From Lentzea kentuckyensis (GTDB lineage Bacteria; Actinomycetota; Actinomycetes; Mycobacteriales; Pseudonocardiaceae): 64,000 bases of DNA. Location: assembly GCF_002150765.1 (NCBI RefSeq), contig NZ_MUYM01000002.1, positions 43,887 through 107,886 of the forward strand, read 5' to 3'. Within the stretch, counting starts at the first letter, position 1; each line of letters begins with the position of its first letter. Positions 1 through 11,219 of this stretch are shown piece by piece. The translations under genes and the position numbers were made by a program. The notes beneath the pieces are model-generated. The model worked only from the letters and a program-made list of their open reading frames with translations, ran no database searches and was not told the origin of the DNA.

Positions 1-30
1 TACCACCAACTGCGCTGGTAGTGACCACCC
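1..30. repeat. Edge-truncated copy of the palindromic element
   Basis: The window opens with taccaccaac, a short spacer and a degenerate return arm (ctggtagtga). This matches the inner part of the larger palindromes at 47250-47379 and 58348-58395, whose arms read ...aagtaccaccaac. The remaining arm would lie left of the window. It sits 13 bp beyond the stop codon of the minus-strand phosphotransferase, like the other copies, which also follow stop codons closely. Confidence 0.45.
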
Positions 31-42
31 GACAAAGCACTA

Positions 43-726
43 CTAGTGGCGTTTTCGATCCATCAACTTCTCGAGTGCGGCACGTTCGGCCGGGTCGCGG
101 TCGTGACGTTCCAGCCGGATGCGCGCGGCCTCCGGGATCGCCTCGATCGCCTTCGGGTCGACGTTGGCCATGAACGACCTGAGGAACCGCCACCGCGTGA
201 GCTTCTTGACCGGTGCGAGGCGGGCGACGGCGAGCGACACCCAGCTCAGCGCGACGTCGAGCCTGCGGTCGCCCTTCGTGGCACACGCCCAGTCGAGCAC
301 GACGGGGCCTTCCGGGCCGAGCACGACGTTGCCGGGGTGCAGGTCGAGGTGCAGCAGGTCGCCCTCGCCGCTCAGGAAGTCGGGGGCGGCGATGACGTCG
401 AGCCGGTGGTGCAGCTCCGCGAGGTCCTTGCCGAGCCGGCCGGCGAGCCAGGGCTTGCGACCGATCTCCTCGGACATCCGGGGGCCGGGCACGTACTGCA
501 TGACGAGCTCGTCTTTTTCGACTTCGTACACGCGCGGCACGGGGATGCCGTGGCCGCTCAGATACGACATCATCTCGGCCTCGCGCCGCAGGTCACGGCC
601 GGTGCGCGTGCGCTTGACGAGCAGGCCGTCGGACCGGATGAACACGTCCGAGTCCTGACCGCTCGCGAGATGTTGACGTTGCGCGACGCTGCGCATACCT
701 GCCGTCATGTGACGATCATCATGCAT
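43..726 (-). CDS. Phosphotransferase/kinase-like protein (APH/RIO fold)
   Basis: Small protein-kinase-like-fold phosphotransferase of about 227 residues. The sequence shows a nucleotide-binding lysine region (LLVKRTRTG), the hinge-like ELVMQYVPGP, the catalytic loop LHLDLHPGNVVL and the metal-binding VLDWA. These are hallmarks of the aminoglycoside phosphotransferase/choline kinase/RIO superfamily. The substrate cannot be read from the sequence. The frame opens at a TTG (735) with ATG codons at 726, 708 and 696. I use the ATG at 726, but any is possible, because the conserved part starts only around ASGQDSDVF. It is convergent with whatever lies left of the window and divergent from the RNA methyltransferase at 814. 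Confidence 0.75.
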   Translation of the reverse strand: MHDDRHMTAGMRSVAQRQHLASGQDSDVFIRSDGLLVKRTRTGRDLRREAEMMSYLSGHGIPVPRVYEVEKDELVMQYVPGPRMSEEIGRKPWLAGRLGKDLAELHHRLDVIAAPDFLSGEGDLLHLDLHPGNVVLGPEGPVVLDWACATKGDRRLDVALSWVSLAVARLAPVKKLTRWRFLRSFMANVDPKAIEAIPEAARIRLERHDRDPAERAALEKLMDRKRH

Positions 727-813
727 ATGATCCAAAGCACAAGGGCCGAACGGCTCTAGTCGCGCTCTTCACCCGTTTGAGCCTGCCGTGCTGGGCTCTG
801 TCACTCTCTTCCC

Positions 814-1560
814 GTGGAGATCTCGCCCAAGGACCGCTTCGTCACCGTCTACGGCCGCAAGCCAGTGCTGGAAGCGCTGGACGACCCGGCGCTGTCGGTG
901 GACAAGGTGGTGCTCGCCGACACGGCCCGCGGCCCGGCGGCGCGCGAGATCCTCGACGCGGCCCGCTCCCGCGGCGTCGCCGTCCAGCGAGCCACCGCGC
1001 AACGCGTGAAGGTGCTGGCGGGCAACGGAAAGCAGGACCAGGGCGTGCTGGCCGACGTGGTCGCGCCCCGCATGAAGCCGCTGGCGCTGGCACTGGAGGA
1101 GGACTCGCTCCGATCCGTGCTGGTGCTCGACGGCATCACGACGCCCGCGAACGTCGGCATGATCCTGCGCACCGCGACCGCCGCGGGCATCGACGGCATC
1201 GTCGTGCCGCGCCGTGGCGTCGCCTCGATCGACCCGCTGGTGGTGAAGGCCTCCGCCGGGGTGGCTTTCCGAGCGCCAGTGCTGCGCTGCGGCACCGCGG
1301 CGGAGGCCTCGGCATTGTTGCGAGCGTCCGGCTACCCGCTTTACGCGTTGGATTCGCACGCGTCGGACACGATTTATTCCGCCGACTTCGCTTCGCGCGC
1401 CGCATTTGTGCTGGGCAGCGAAACGTCGGGAATCACCGACGACGTACGTCCGCACATCACGTCGTGGCTGTCGATTCCGATGGCGGCCGGCGTGGAATCC
1501 CTGAACGTGGCCTCGGCGGCCGCCGTGCTCTGCTTCGAGCTCGTGCGCCGGGCCCAGTGA
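814..1560 (+). CDS. TrmH/SpoU family RNA 2'-O-methyltransferase
   Basis: SPOUT-class enzyme of 248 residues that transfers methyl from S-adenosylmethionine to a ribose 2'-OH, in rRNA or tRNA. An N-terminal substrate-binding domain (YGRKPVLEAL, residues 13-22) is followed by the SpoU core. That core has motif 1 with Asn and Arg (TPANVGMILRTA), motif 2 (FVLGSETSGI) and motif 3 (ESLNVASAAAV), together the trefoil-knot cofactor site. GTG start at 814; no clear Shine-Dalgarno, so possibly leaderless. The exact RNA target is not known. The product, SAH, is recycled by SahH encoded 20 kb away, but that is a general link only. Confidence 0.88.
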   Translation: MEISPKDRFVTVYGRKPVLEALDDPALSVDKVVLADTARGPAAREILDAARSRGVAVQRATAQRVKVLAGNGKQDQGVLADVVAPRMKPLALALEEDSLRSVLVLDGITTPANVGMILRTATAAGIDGIVVPRRGVASIDPLVVKASAGVAFRAPVLRCGTAAEASALLRASGYPLYALDSHASDTIYSADFASRAAFVLGSETSGITDDVRPHITSWLSIPMAAGVESLNVASAAAVLCFELVRRAQ

Positions 1561-1603
1561 CGTTCCCGAGGACGCTTCAGCTCCAGTTCAGAGCTTCTGA
1601 GCT

Positions 1604-1909
1604 TCAGAGCCAGCGGACGTGGTAGTCGCTGATCTGCGGGTGTCCCAGCAGTGACGTGCACTCGGCGAACGACGACGAGCCCCTGACCCGCCCGACCGTG
1701 CCGAACTGCTCCCAGTAGAACCCCAGGCCGTTGGAACAGTGCGCGACGGCCTGGAACCGGCCTGGCCCGCCGTAGTCGCAGAAGACCTCGACGCTGCGCC
1801 CGTTGCGCTGGTATTCGTCATAGCAATCGCGCGGCCCCTGTGCCTGCGCGGGTGATGCAATTGCCGTGGCTGCAATGGCGACTGCAACACAAGCGACAAT
1901 TCTTCGCAT
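1604..1909 (-). CDS. Small secreted protein, unknown function
   Basis: 101 residues with a clear Sec signal peptide: MRR, a hydrophobic stretch to about residue 20, and an ASPAQAQ-type signal peptidase I site near residue 23. The mature part of about 78 residues has four cysteines (DCYDEY, VFCDYGG, HCSNG, ECTSLLG), enough for two disulphides, and is rich in aromatic residues. The start is an ATG preceded by a good ribosome-binding site (gggagaca). I recognise no family. It is convergent with the RNA methyltransferase upstream of 1560, with a 43-bp gap. Confidence 0.7.
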   Translation of the reverse strand: MRRIVACVAVAIAATAIASPAQAQGPRDCYDEYQRNGRSVEVFCDYGGPGRFQAVAHCSNGLGFYWEQFGTVGRVRGSSSFAECTSLLGHPQISDYHVRWL

Positions 1910-1994
1910 TGTCTCCCCTAAGCATTCGATTGCTTGCCTAAAACGACCGTAGTGCTTCGTCGAATAGCGAGCAATTACGCTGCGGGGTGAACCC

Positions 1995-2405
1995 TCAATC
2001 GCGGAGCGCTATCGCTAGCAGGATCTCCAGCTCCTCGAGGGTGGACCGTGTCGACCGATGGTGGACGCCGACCATGCCCGCTCGTGCCGCGCCGCGGACG
2101 TTGATGGAGAGGTCGTCGACGAAGACGCACTCCTCCGGTTTCAGGGCGAGCTTGGTGGCGGTCAGCAGGTAGATGTCGGGGTCCGGCTTCGCCAGGCCGA
2201 CCTCGCCGGAGATGATCGTGGCGTCGAACAGCCCCTGCCAGGACGTCGGCGGCTGCCACCAGCCGTCCGCGTTGGACAGCAGGGCGGTCTTCAGGCCGTT
2301 CTGCCTGGCCTTGCGCAGCGCGGTGAGGAGCGGGGGTTCGGCCGCGTTTTCCTCGCCGGGGTCGGTCAGGACGCCGCCGTAGTCGAGCACCAGGGCTTTC
2401 AGCAC
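1995..2405 (-). CDS. HAD-superfamily hydrolase
   Basis: 136-residue haloacid dehalogenase-like hydrolase. Motif I is LVLDYGGVLTD, where the second Asp of the usual DxD is replaced by Gly (DYGG), common in the sugar-phosphatase-like branch. Motif II is ALLSNAD, the motif III Lys is in GLAKPDP, and motif IV is CVFVDDL. It is short for the family because the cap is minimal. GTG start at 2405, where homology begins. The open frame continues upstream to 3047, but that part is low-complexity Pro/Arg-rich and overlaps the Rv3235-family gene antisense. Likely an HAD-IA phosphatase of unknown substrate. Confidence 0.82.
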   Translation of the reverse strand: MLKALVLDYGGVLTDPGEENAAEPPLLTALRKARQNGLKTALLSNADGWWQPPTSWQGLFDATIISGEVGLAKPDPDIYLLTATKLALKPEECVFVDDLSINVRGAARAGMVGVHHRSTRSTLEELEILLAIALRD

Positions 2406-2471
2406 GTGTGGACGGTACCCACTTTCGGGTGCTGTGTGTCCTGATGACGGCCGTGGCTCGCCTGGTTCGGC

Positions 2472-2888
2472 ATGCCCCCAGTTGTTCGTCGTCTTCCCGC
2501 TTACGAGCCGCCGGTCGGTGTCGGTCCGGGGTTCATTCCCCGGCCGCGGCCTCGGCCTCGGCCTGCGTGGGTTCCGGTGCCGGAGCCGCCGTCGCCCTTT
2601 CTGGATGCTGTCGGGTTGGTCCGGGCGGTGTTGGAGGTGTTGGACGGGCGTCGGCCTGGGCGGTTGTTGCGGCAGGTCGCGGTGCCCGGGGTGGCTGCTC
2701 TGTTGGCGTCGTCGGTGCGGGCTCGGAGTAGTCGGATGGTTCGGGCGCCTCGGGTTTGTCATCCTTCGCGGTTCGCGGCGGAGATTTCGGTGAGTGTGCG
2801 GAGGGAGGAGCGGGTGTTCGCGGTGGCAGCCCGGGCTGAGTATCGGGAGGGGCGGTGGTGGTTCACGGCGTTCACGGTGCTGGAGTGA
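2472..2888 (+). CDS. Rv3235-family protein (DUF6459-like)
   Basis: 138 residues with a Pro/Arg-rich, low-complexity N-terminus (PRPRPRPRP at about residues 23-31). The compact C-terminal domain runs about residues 45-138 and ends in the motif EYREGRWWFTAFTVLE. I recognise this C-terminus as the actinobacterial Rv3235 family, normally found close to secA as here. Its function is unknown, although the placement suggests a link to protein export or envelope. It is encoded opposite to its neighbours; the HAD gene on its left diverges and secA on its right converges. The ATG at 2472 has no strong ribosome-binding site, so the start is tentative. Confidence 0.7.
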   Translation: MPPVVRRLPAYEPPVGVGPGFIPRPRPRPRPAWVPVPEPPSPFLDAVGLVRAVLEVLDGRRPGRLLRQVAVPGVAALLASSVRARSSRMVRAPRVCHPSRFAAEISVSVRREERVFAVAARAEYREGRWWFTAFTVLE

Positions 2889-3197
2889 GGTGGGCGCGGG
2901 AGCTGGGCGCGTTGGCATCGTGCGGGGCCGGCTTGCGAGGGCAGGAGCCTTGCCAACACAGCGCGGCAGGCGCTCCTTGCCAACCCATCCGCTTGTCACC
3001 CAGCGGGGCATGCTCCACTGCCGACCCCGCTGTATCTCGCGCGGCACGGCATCGCCCAGGACTGTCAGACCCGCTGAGTACGTTGGGCTGCGGGGGACGC
3101 GAAATCACGGGGGACCCCTGCGCGAGCCTGCCCAGCAGCGCAGTGGCGGGTGCGCTGTCGTTGGCGCGGACCCGAGGTGCGTTCAGAGCGCCTAACG
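2889..3197. other. Non-coding gap between Rv3235-family gene and secA terminator
   Basis: About 310 bp without a convincing gene. Frames cross it on both strands, but they are Arg/Pro/Gly-rich with no recognisable domain. The phrase cttgccaac occurs twice in 40 bp (near 2951 and 2978). Otherwise nothing was seen. Confidence 0.4.
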
Positions 3198-3238
3198 CCG
3201 CGTGGGCCACGCCCCCTGGGGGAGCGCGGCCCACGCGG
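3198..3238 (-). terminator. Hairpin after secA
   Basis: An 11-bp perfect stem (ccgcgtgggcc at 3198-3208 with its complement at 3228-3238) encloses a second C5/G5 stem. It starts 19 bp beyond the secA stop codon. It lacks a T-run, so it may terminate or stabilise the 3' end. It could also serve the convergent Rv3235-family gene. Confidence 0.6.
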
Positions 3239-3256
3239 TGGTGGTGCGGCTGGAGG

Positions 3257-6205
<2,949 letters not shown>

Positions 6206-6573
6206 CTGGATAGACCTCATCACCTGTATCGCGGCGCGCCCACGTCGGACGCCTTTCCCCTGCCCATCGTAGGCAAGTCGCCAAGATGTGTGCACGGACA
6301 CAGGCGGATTAAGTCGCCCGACCTGGTATGTGCAGGTCAGGTGCTGGTTCTGCGATCTTGCGCAGGTACGCCTGTCGCCGTGTCCCCAAACTCGGCTACT
6401 GCTGTGGAGAACGCATGAGGCCCGCGTAAAGGTTCCTGGCCCGGCCAATTTCCCCTTGACGGTGAACGGGCGGGTGCCGAACGGCGGTAGACGCACGCCG
6501 CCGCCCCGCACACGAGGGGTGCGGGGCGGCGGCGGTCGAAGGTGGGTGTGTGTGGTTACCGCGTCAGGCGAGG
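6206..6573. other. hpf-secA intergenic region
   Basis: 368 bp between two minus-strand genes. The left two thirds should hold the secA promoter and leader, since the hairpin at 6497-6533 closes hpf. I see no protein-coding gene and no riboswitch-like architecture that I recognise. Confidence 0.5.
6497..6533 (-). terminator. Strong hairpin after hpf
   Basis: A perfect 15-bp G+C-rich stem (gccgccgccccgcac at 6497-6511, complement at 6519-6533) with a 7-nt loop lies 40 bp downstream of the hpf stop codon. No T-tract follows, as is common in high-GC actinomycetes. It probably insulates secA transcription from hpf. Confidence 0.75.
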
Positions 6574-7242
6574 TCAGGCGAGCCTGATCACGCCGTAGTC
6601 GAATCCCTTCCGGCGATAGACGACGCTCGGGCGCCCGCACTCGGTGTCGGCGAACAGGTAGAAGTCGTGTCCGACCAGTTCCATCTCGTAGAGGGCCTGG
6701 TCGACGGTCATCGGTTTGGCGGCGTGCTCCTTTTCGCGTACGACGCGTCCGGGCAACTTGTCTTCGAGGCCGTCGTCCCAACGCTGCGCGGGCACTTCCG
6801 CCATGCCCTCGTAGTCGGCCTCGGGTGCGTCGAGCACCGCGGTCTTCGCGCGGCGTGACGTCATGCTCTCGCCTGCGGAGGGGATTTCTCCCAGTCCGCT
6901 TGTCGCTTCCGCCACCGAGATCGGGGCCCGTGCCCCGTGGTGGACGCGCCTGCGGTCGTGCGACCGACGCAGGCGGTTCTCGAGCTTCGCGACCGCAGCA
7001 TCGAGCGCGGCGTAGAAGTCACCCGCGCAGGCTTCGGAACGGACCACTGGTCCACGTCCCTTGCCGGTGATTTCGACTCGCTGGCAGTTCTTCGACTGCC
7101 GGCGGTTCGGTTCGTGGAAAAGTTCCACGTCGAAGCGGATGACCTTGCGGTCGTAGCGCTCAAGCCGGGCCAGCTTTTCGGCGACGTGCACCCTGTAGTG
7201 ATCGGGCACCTCGACGTTGCGGCCCTTAACGACGATGTCCAT
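6574..7242 (-). CDS. hpf: Long-form ribosome hibernation promoting factor
   Basis: 222 residues with two domains. The N-terminal ribosome-binding HPF/RaiA domain (about residues 1-105) begins [20 protein letters not shown] and has the basic run [10 protein letters not shown]. After a variable linker, the C-terminal dimerisation domain (about 160-222) contains [20 protein letters not shown] and ends [15 protein letters not shown]. The long form dimerises 70S ribosomes into inactive 100S particles in stationary phase or stress. The ATG at 7242 is where homology starts; the frame stays open upstream with unrelated sequence. It lies next to secA and comF, as in other actinobacteria. Confidence 0.95.
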   Translation of the reverse strand: MDIVVKGRNVEVPDHYRVHVAEKLARLERYDRKVIRFDVELFHEPNRRQSKNCQRVEITGKGRGPVVRSEACAGDFYAALDAAVAKLENRLRRSHDRRRVHHGARAPISVAEATSGLGEIPSAGESMTSRRAKTAVLDAPEADYEGMAEVPAQRWDDGLEDKLPGRVVREKEHAAKPMTVDQALYEMELVGHDFYLFADTECGRPSVVYRRKGFDYGVIRLA

Positions 7243-8211
7243 ACACGACCTCCCTCGCTTTGCTGCGAGCTTTGCCTGGACTGCATTCAAGCGCCGTGGC
7301 GATCTTGGATCGCGGATGTGTCGCAGAGGGTCGTCTCCCTCAGCTCTCACGGCGCCAGGTTCATGGGCTGTTCGCCTCCTCCCCGCGGGCCGGGAACGCT
7401 GATAGCGGTGCACGTTAGCTTGGGATTCACCGTCGCGTAAGCCCCCTTGCCGGGGGAACGACCAGTTTTTTTGGTGACTACGCAGCGCGACGACAGCGCG
7501 TTGCGAGTCGTGTCCCGAGCGTGCCACGAAGCCAGCTCACCGGCATCTCGCTCACCCGTACGGCGCAGCCCGGACCCGGCACTCGACGGCAGCCTTGCTG
7601 CGTCGAACGGGTCCAGTCGCGGCCTCATACCCAGCCAACGGGCGACCCGCGCGTGATGTTCCCGAAACTTGGAAGAGATCGATTCCGAACCCACTTAGCG
7701 GGGGCTGAGCGCACTTCTTCCAACTGAACTGATCGGTGCCGGTGACCGATCACGACCCAGTCACGCCCGGCTGAACGGCTGATTTCGCCCAATCGCGGAC
7801 AAGAGCGTTGATCACTCCGGAGGCGGTCATACCCGGTATTTCCAGGAACAACCCTCGATCGGGTCCAGCAGGTGAATAATCGTTAACCAGGACAGGGGGC
7901 GCGGACGCCGGCCCGCGACCGTGCCTGGGTGCCGCGGTGGCCGCGGCGGGACCCCGCGTCGCCGCCCGATGTGCGGACGCCTCAGTTCTGAAACACCGGC
8001 TCAACAGAGGTTGGGACAAACGGGGCGAAACGATTAACAGGATCTTGGTCCACGGTCACAGAACTCGCTCCCAGCAGCGGTTTTCGGTCCAATCTGGACC
8101 CCAGGGTGATCGACAACCCCGTCAGAACTTCACCCTTGTGGGCGGTGCCGAAAGTCCCCGTCCAGAGTCCGACCGCGAATTTCTGTCAGACCCCGTCGTC
8201 ATCCTGATCCC
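7243..8211. other. Long hpf-comF intergenic region (969 bp)
   Basis: This is the longest gap in the window, between divergent hpf (minus) and comF (plus). The open frames in it (for example minus 7347-7694 and 7750-8019) have no recognisable motifs, unconvincing composition and no good ribosome-binding site. I see a 23-bp dyad at 7730-7752 and a run of seven T at about 7467-7473. The region is AT-richer than its neighbours in parts (near 7880 and 8030), consistent with promoters. A small RNA is possible but not shown. Confidence 0.45.
7730..7752. promoter_or_regulatory. Dyad, possible operator
   Basis: The arms tgatcggt (7730-7737) and accgatca (7745-7752) are perfect complements around a 7-bp spacer, in the hpf-comF gap. 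The size suits a dimeric regulator. It is about 490 bp from either start codon, so the target is unclear. Confidence 0.35.
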
Positions 8212-8826
8212 ATGACAGCACTCGACCTGCTCCTGCCGCCCTCCTGCTCCGGCTGCGGCCGCCACGGCACTCCCTGCTGCGCCACGTGCCTCGACTCCTT
8301 CGGGCCGCCGGTACGACTCCAGGTGCCCGGTGTGGGGCCGCCGGTGTGGGCGCTGGCGGCCTATCACGGCGCCGCACGGGAACTCGTGCTCGCCTTCAAG
8401 GAACGCGGCGCACGGGCGCTCGTGGCGTGGTTCGGCGCTCTGGTCGCGGCGGCACTGGTCGCGGTGGGGCCTCCGCCGTGGACGCTCGTGCCGGCACCGT
8501 CACGGCGCAGCGCCGCCCGCAGTCGCGGCGGCGACCACATGCTGCGGATCGCGCTGGAGGTCGAGATCGCCGCGGTGGCGCCGGTGCTGCGGCTCGCGGC
8601 CGGCGTGGTCGACTCGGTGGGGCTGACCGCCGGAGCCCGCAGGCAGAACCTGGCGGGCCGGGTCGAGGTCCACGGCAGACCGCCGCCGGGCACCGTCGTG
8701 GTGCTGGACGACGTGGTCACGACGGGCGCCACGGCGTCGGCTTGCGTGCGGGCGTTGCGCGGGGCCGGGGTGCGCACGCACGCCGTGCTCGTGCTGACGT
8801 CAGCGCGGCCGCATCGGGCCGGCTAG
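8212..8826 (+). CDS. comF: ComF-family phosphoribosyltransferase-like protein
   Basis: 204 residues. The N-terminal zinc ribbon is PSCSGCGRHGTPCCATC (Cys 12, 15, 22, 23, 26). The type I phosphoribosyltransferase domain carries the PRPP loop VVVLDDVVTTGATA (162-175) and the family motif GARRQNLAGR. ComF proteins are tied to DNA uptake in competent bacteria, but in actinomycetes the role is unknown. The ATG at 8212 follows a long intergenic region. It normally sits in the same direction as lpqB and hpf; here it is transcribed the opposite way, convergent with the EF-hand gene. Confidence 0.88.
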   Translation: MTALDLLLPPSCSGCGRHGTPCCATCLDSFGPPVRLQVPGVGPPVWALAAYHGAARELVLAFKERGARALVAWFGALVAAALVAVGPPPWTLVPAPSRRSAARSRGGDHMLRIALEVEIAAVAPVLRLAAGVVDSVGLTAGARRQNLAGRVEVHGRPPPGTVVVLDDVVTTGATASACVRALRGAGVRTHAVLVLTSARPHRAG

Positions 8827-8876
8827 TGGTGTGACGGGGCCGGTGTCCACTGTCGACTCCGGAGGTCGGTAGGCCG

Positions 8877-9437
8877 TCAGGTGAGCTGCATGGACCTCGG
8901 GTACAGCCAGCTGCCGGGCGTGCCCTCCGCGGGGTTCGTGTAGTAGTCGTGCACCGCGTCCACGTACTCCTGCAGACTGATCGAGCCGTCACCATCGGTG
9001 TCCACGTGCGCGAACGCGATCCCGCACTCGGCCTCGGAGAGCCCGCGAGCCTGCAGCAGGACCTGGAACTCGGCCGCCTCGACCCGGCCGTCGCCGTTCG
9101 TGTCCGCGAGCGCCAGCAACGATTCGGAGACCTCGAGGAAGATGTCGTCGAACTCGTCGACGTCGACGAACGCCGCCATCATCGCCGCGCGGTACTCCTC
9201 CAGGGTGATCCGGCCGTCGTGGTCGGTGTCGCAGTGCTCGACCAGCGTCTCCCAGAACCTGTCGGACGTCTCGATCAGCTCCCGGCCCCGCTCCGAGGCC
9301 GCGGGCTCACCGAACGCCAGCAGCAGCCGGTTCGCCAGCGCGTAGAGGTCCGCGAGCTCGATGACGCCGTTGCCGTTGACGTCGTAGTGCTCGAACGTCG
9401 TCTCGATCCGGTGCAGCAGAACCTCGTTCATGACCAC
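8877..9437 (-). CDS. Four-EF-hand calcium-binding protein
   Basis: 186-residue cytosolic protein (no signal peptide) of the calerythrin-like type. Four 12-residue loops with the DxDxDG pattern are visible: DVNGNGVIELAD (19-30), DTDHDGRITLEE (70-81), DTNGDGRVEAAE (112-123) and DTDGDGSISLQE (146-157). Loop 1 ends in Asp instead of the usual Glu, so may bind more weakly. Such proteins are Ca2+ buffers or sensors in actinomycetes. GTG start at 9437, or ATG at 9431. It lies 42 bp downstream of lpqB on the same strand and may be read through from the mtrAB-lpqB operon. Confidence 0.92.
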   Translation of the reverse strand: MVMNEVLLHRIETTFEHYDVNGNGVIELADLYALANRLLLAFGEPAASERGRELIETSDRFWETLVEHCDTDHDGRITLEEYRAAMMAAFVDVDEFDDIFLEVSESLLALADTNGDGRVEAAEFQVLLQARGLSEAECGIAFAHVDTDGDGSISLQEYVDAVHDYYTNPAEGTPGSWLYPRSMQLT

Positions 9438-9479
9438 GAACTCTGGCCGCCTGCGGGCCCGCCCGCAAGCCCGTCCGCG

Positions 9480-11219
9480 TCATCCCGGGTAGAAGACCGA
9501 GGCACCCGGCGAGACCCGGATCCCGCTCGCCTTCCACACGTCGGTGATGTCCGACGCCGACCACAACCCGGAGGGGTCGATCACCTGCACCTGACGCGCC
9601 GCGGCCGCGGCCACCGAGCTCACCGGCACGGTGAGGTTCGACTGGCTGTAGCGGTCGAGCCGGTATCCGTCGGTGTAGACCTTGGTGACGGGCAACGCCG
9701 GAAGAGAGGTGGAGACCACCAGCACGTCCTGTGAGAGCCAGTCGATGGACTGCACGGCGGCGCCCAGCGTCGACGGCTGCAGCTGCCTGGGTGAGCGCAG
9801 TGCCACGTCCTGGTTGTTGCGCACCACGGAGGCGACGAAGAGCTTGCCGGCGATCACCAGTGCCGCACGGGTGCCGTCGCGCGAGAGCCGTAGCTCGCTG
9901 ATGGCACCGAACGGCGCGATCTCGGTGATGTTCACGGCCTTGGCGGTCCAGCTGCCGTTGTTGGAACGGGTCACGCGGGCCACGGAGGCGCTGTCGACCA
10001 CGGTCCACACTTCGCTGCCCGGCTCCTGCGGCCCGGTGGAGAGCAGCCAGGTGGGTCTGCTCAGCGAGGTCGCGCGCTGGTCCACTTCGGACAGCTCGCC
10101 TTCCAGCTCACCCACCCGCAACCGCACTCCGCCGGCCGAGCGCGACACCACGGCCAGGCGCGAGCCGTCGAGCGACTGCGCCGCCGAGACCGCGCTGTAC
10201 GTGCCGGCACCGGCGGGGCCCTTGATCGGGTTGCCGTCGGTGAGCGAGCGGATCGACCCGTCCACCACGAGCATGCCCTGGAGGTTCGCGTTCAGCGCCA
10301 GCAACGCCTCGCCCGCGGTCGCCGACACGTCGGACTGCCGGTAGTCGCGCTGGTCCGGCAGGATCTGCTGGCCGTCGACCAGCACCCGCACCCGCGAAGA
10401 CGTGACCCCGGAGTACGACTTCACCACCTGCGCGACGATCTGCTTGCGCTTCTCCGGAGTCAGGTCCTTGCCCACCTTGGTGAGGTTGACCTCCAGGGCC
10501 CCGTCGTCGGACTCCTTGGTCTCGGAGAACGAGTCGACGTCCGGGCCGAGGGCGCTCACCACCGTGTCGCGCAGGGTGTCACCGGGGCCCTTGATGAGCA
10601 GCTCGGTGACGCGCGTCGGGATGCTCGTGGCCGGCGGGATGACGACGTAGCGCGGGTCCGGCACCAGAACGGTGAACTCGGGGTTGTAGAAGTACAGCGT
10701 CACCCGGCGGTAGTTGTCGTTGAACTGGCTCAGCGGGATGTAGACGCCCGGCGGCGGCTCCGAGATGCGCCACTGGTTCTCGTTGTTGCGCACCAGCTTC
10801 ACCGGCTGGGTGAAGTCGCCGAGCTGCGGCGCGAACGCGTTGTCGTTGCCCAGCCGGCCGACGTACTTGCCGTGCAGCGAAACGGTTTGCGTCTTGTCCT
10901 GCGACGTCTGCGAAGGGATCGGCACGGTCGAGAACGAGGTCTCGATGATCGTGGGATTCTTGGTCTCCCACTTCTTGCCGGCTTCCGGCGTCAGGTACGC
11001 GCGGGCCGCCGCGTAGTCGCTGTCCGGGTTCGAGGTGGCGTCGATGAACTCGCGCACGACCGAGAGCGGATCGATGTTCTGCCGCGGTTCCGGTGCGCTG
11101 AAGGTGTTGCTGGTCTGCTTGTCCTTCGGCCCGATCGGCTTCGGCTGGGTGTTCGTCGGGATCGCCGCGCACCCCGTCAGAGTCACGAGGACGAGCACCA
11201 GCAACGCCAGCCGTTTCAC
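9480..11219 (-). CDS. lpqB: LpqB lipoprotein, MtrAB accessory factor
   Basis: 579-residue lipoprotein. The signal peptide ends in the lipobox LTGC with the acylated Cys at residue 17. An N-terminal domain is followed by a GerMN-type domain (around VTLYFYNPEF... TELLIKGPGDTLRDTV) and a C-terminal beta-propeller-like repeat region. In actinobacteria LpqB is encoded in one operon with MtrA-MtrB and modulates MtrB sensing at the outer face of the membrane. The start overlaps the end of mtrB by four bases (11216-11219), showing translational coupling. Length is close to the mycobacterial protein. Confidence 0.95.
   Translation of the reverse strand: MKRLALLVLVLVTLTGCAAIPTNTQPKPIGPKDKQTSNTFSAPEPRQNIDPLSVVREFIDATSNPDSDYAAARAYLTPEAGKKWETKNPTIIETSFSTVPIPSQTSQDKTQTVSLHGKYVGRLGNDNAFAPQLGDFTQPVKLVRNNENQWRISEPPPGVYIPLSQFNDNYRRVTLYFYNPEFTVLVPDPRYVVIPPATSIPTRVTELLIKGPGDTLRDTVVSALGPDVDSFSETKESDDGALEVNLTKVGKDLTPEKRKQIVAQVVKSYSGVTSSRVRVLVDGQQILPDQRDYRQSDVSATAGEALLALNANLQGMLVVDGSIRSLTDGNPIKGPAGAGTYSAVSAAQSLDGSRLAVVSRSAGGVRLRVGELEGELSEVDQRATSLSRPTWLLSTGPQEPGSEVWTVVDSASVARVTRSNNGSWTAKAVNITEIAPFGAISELRLSRDGTRAALVIAGKLFVASVVRNNQDVALRSPRQLQPSTLGAAVQSIDWLSQDVLVVSTSLPALPVTKVYTDGYRLDRYSQSNLTVPVSSVAAAAARQVQVIDPSGLWSASDITDVWKASGIRVSPGASVFYPG

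Noticed and set aside
7347-8019. Two minus-strand frames (7347-7694 and 7750-8019) in the hpf-comF gap
   Set aside because: No recognisable domains, poor ribosome-binding sites; left as non-coding, though a small unknown protein cannot be fully excluded.
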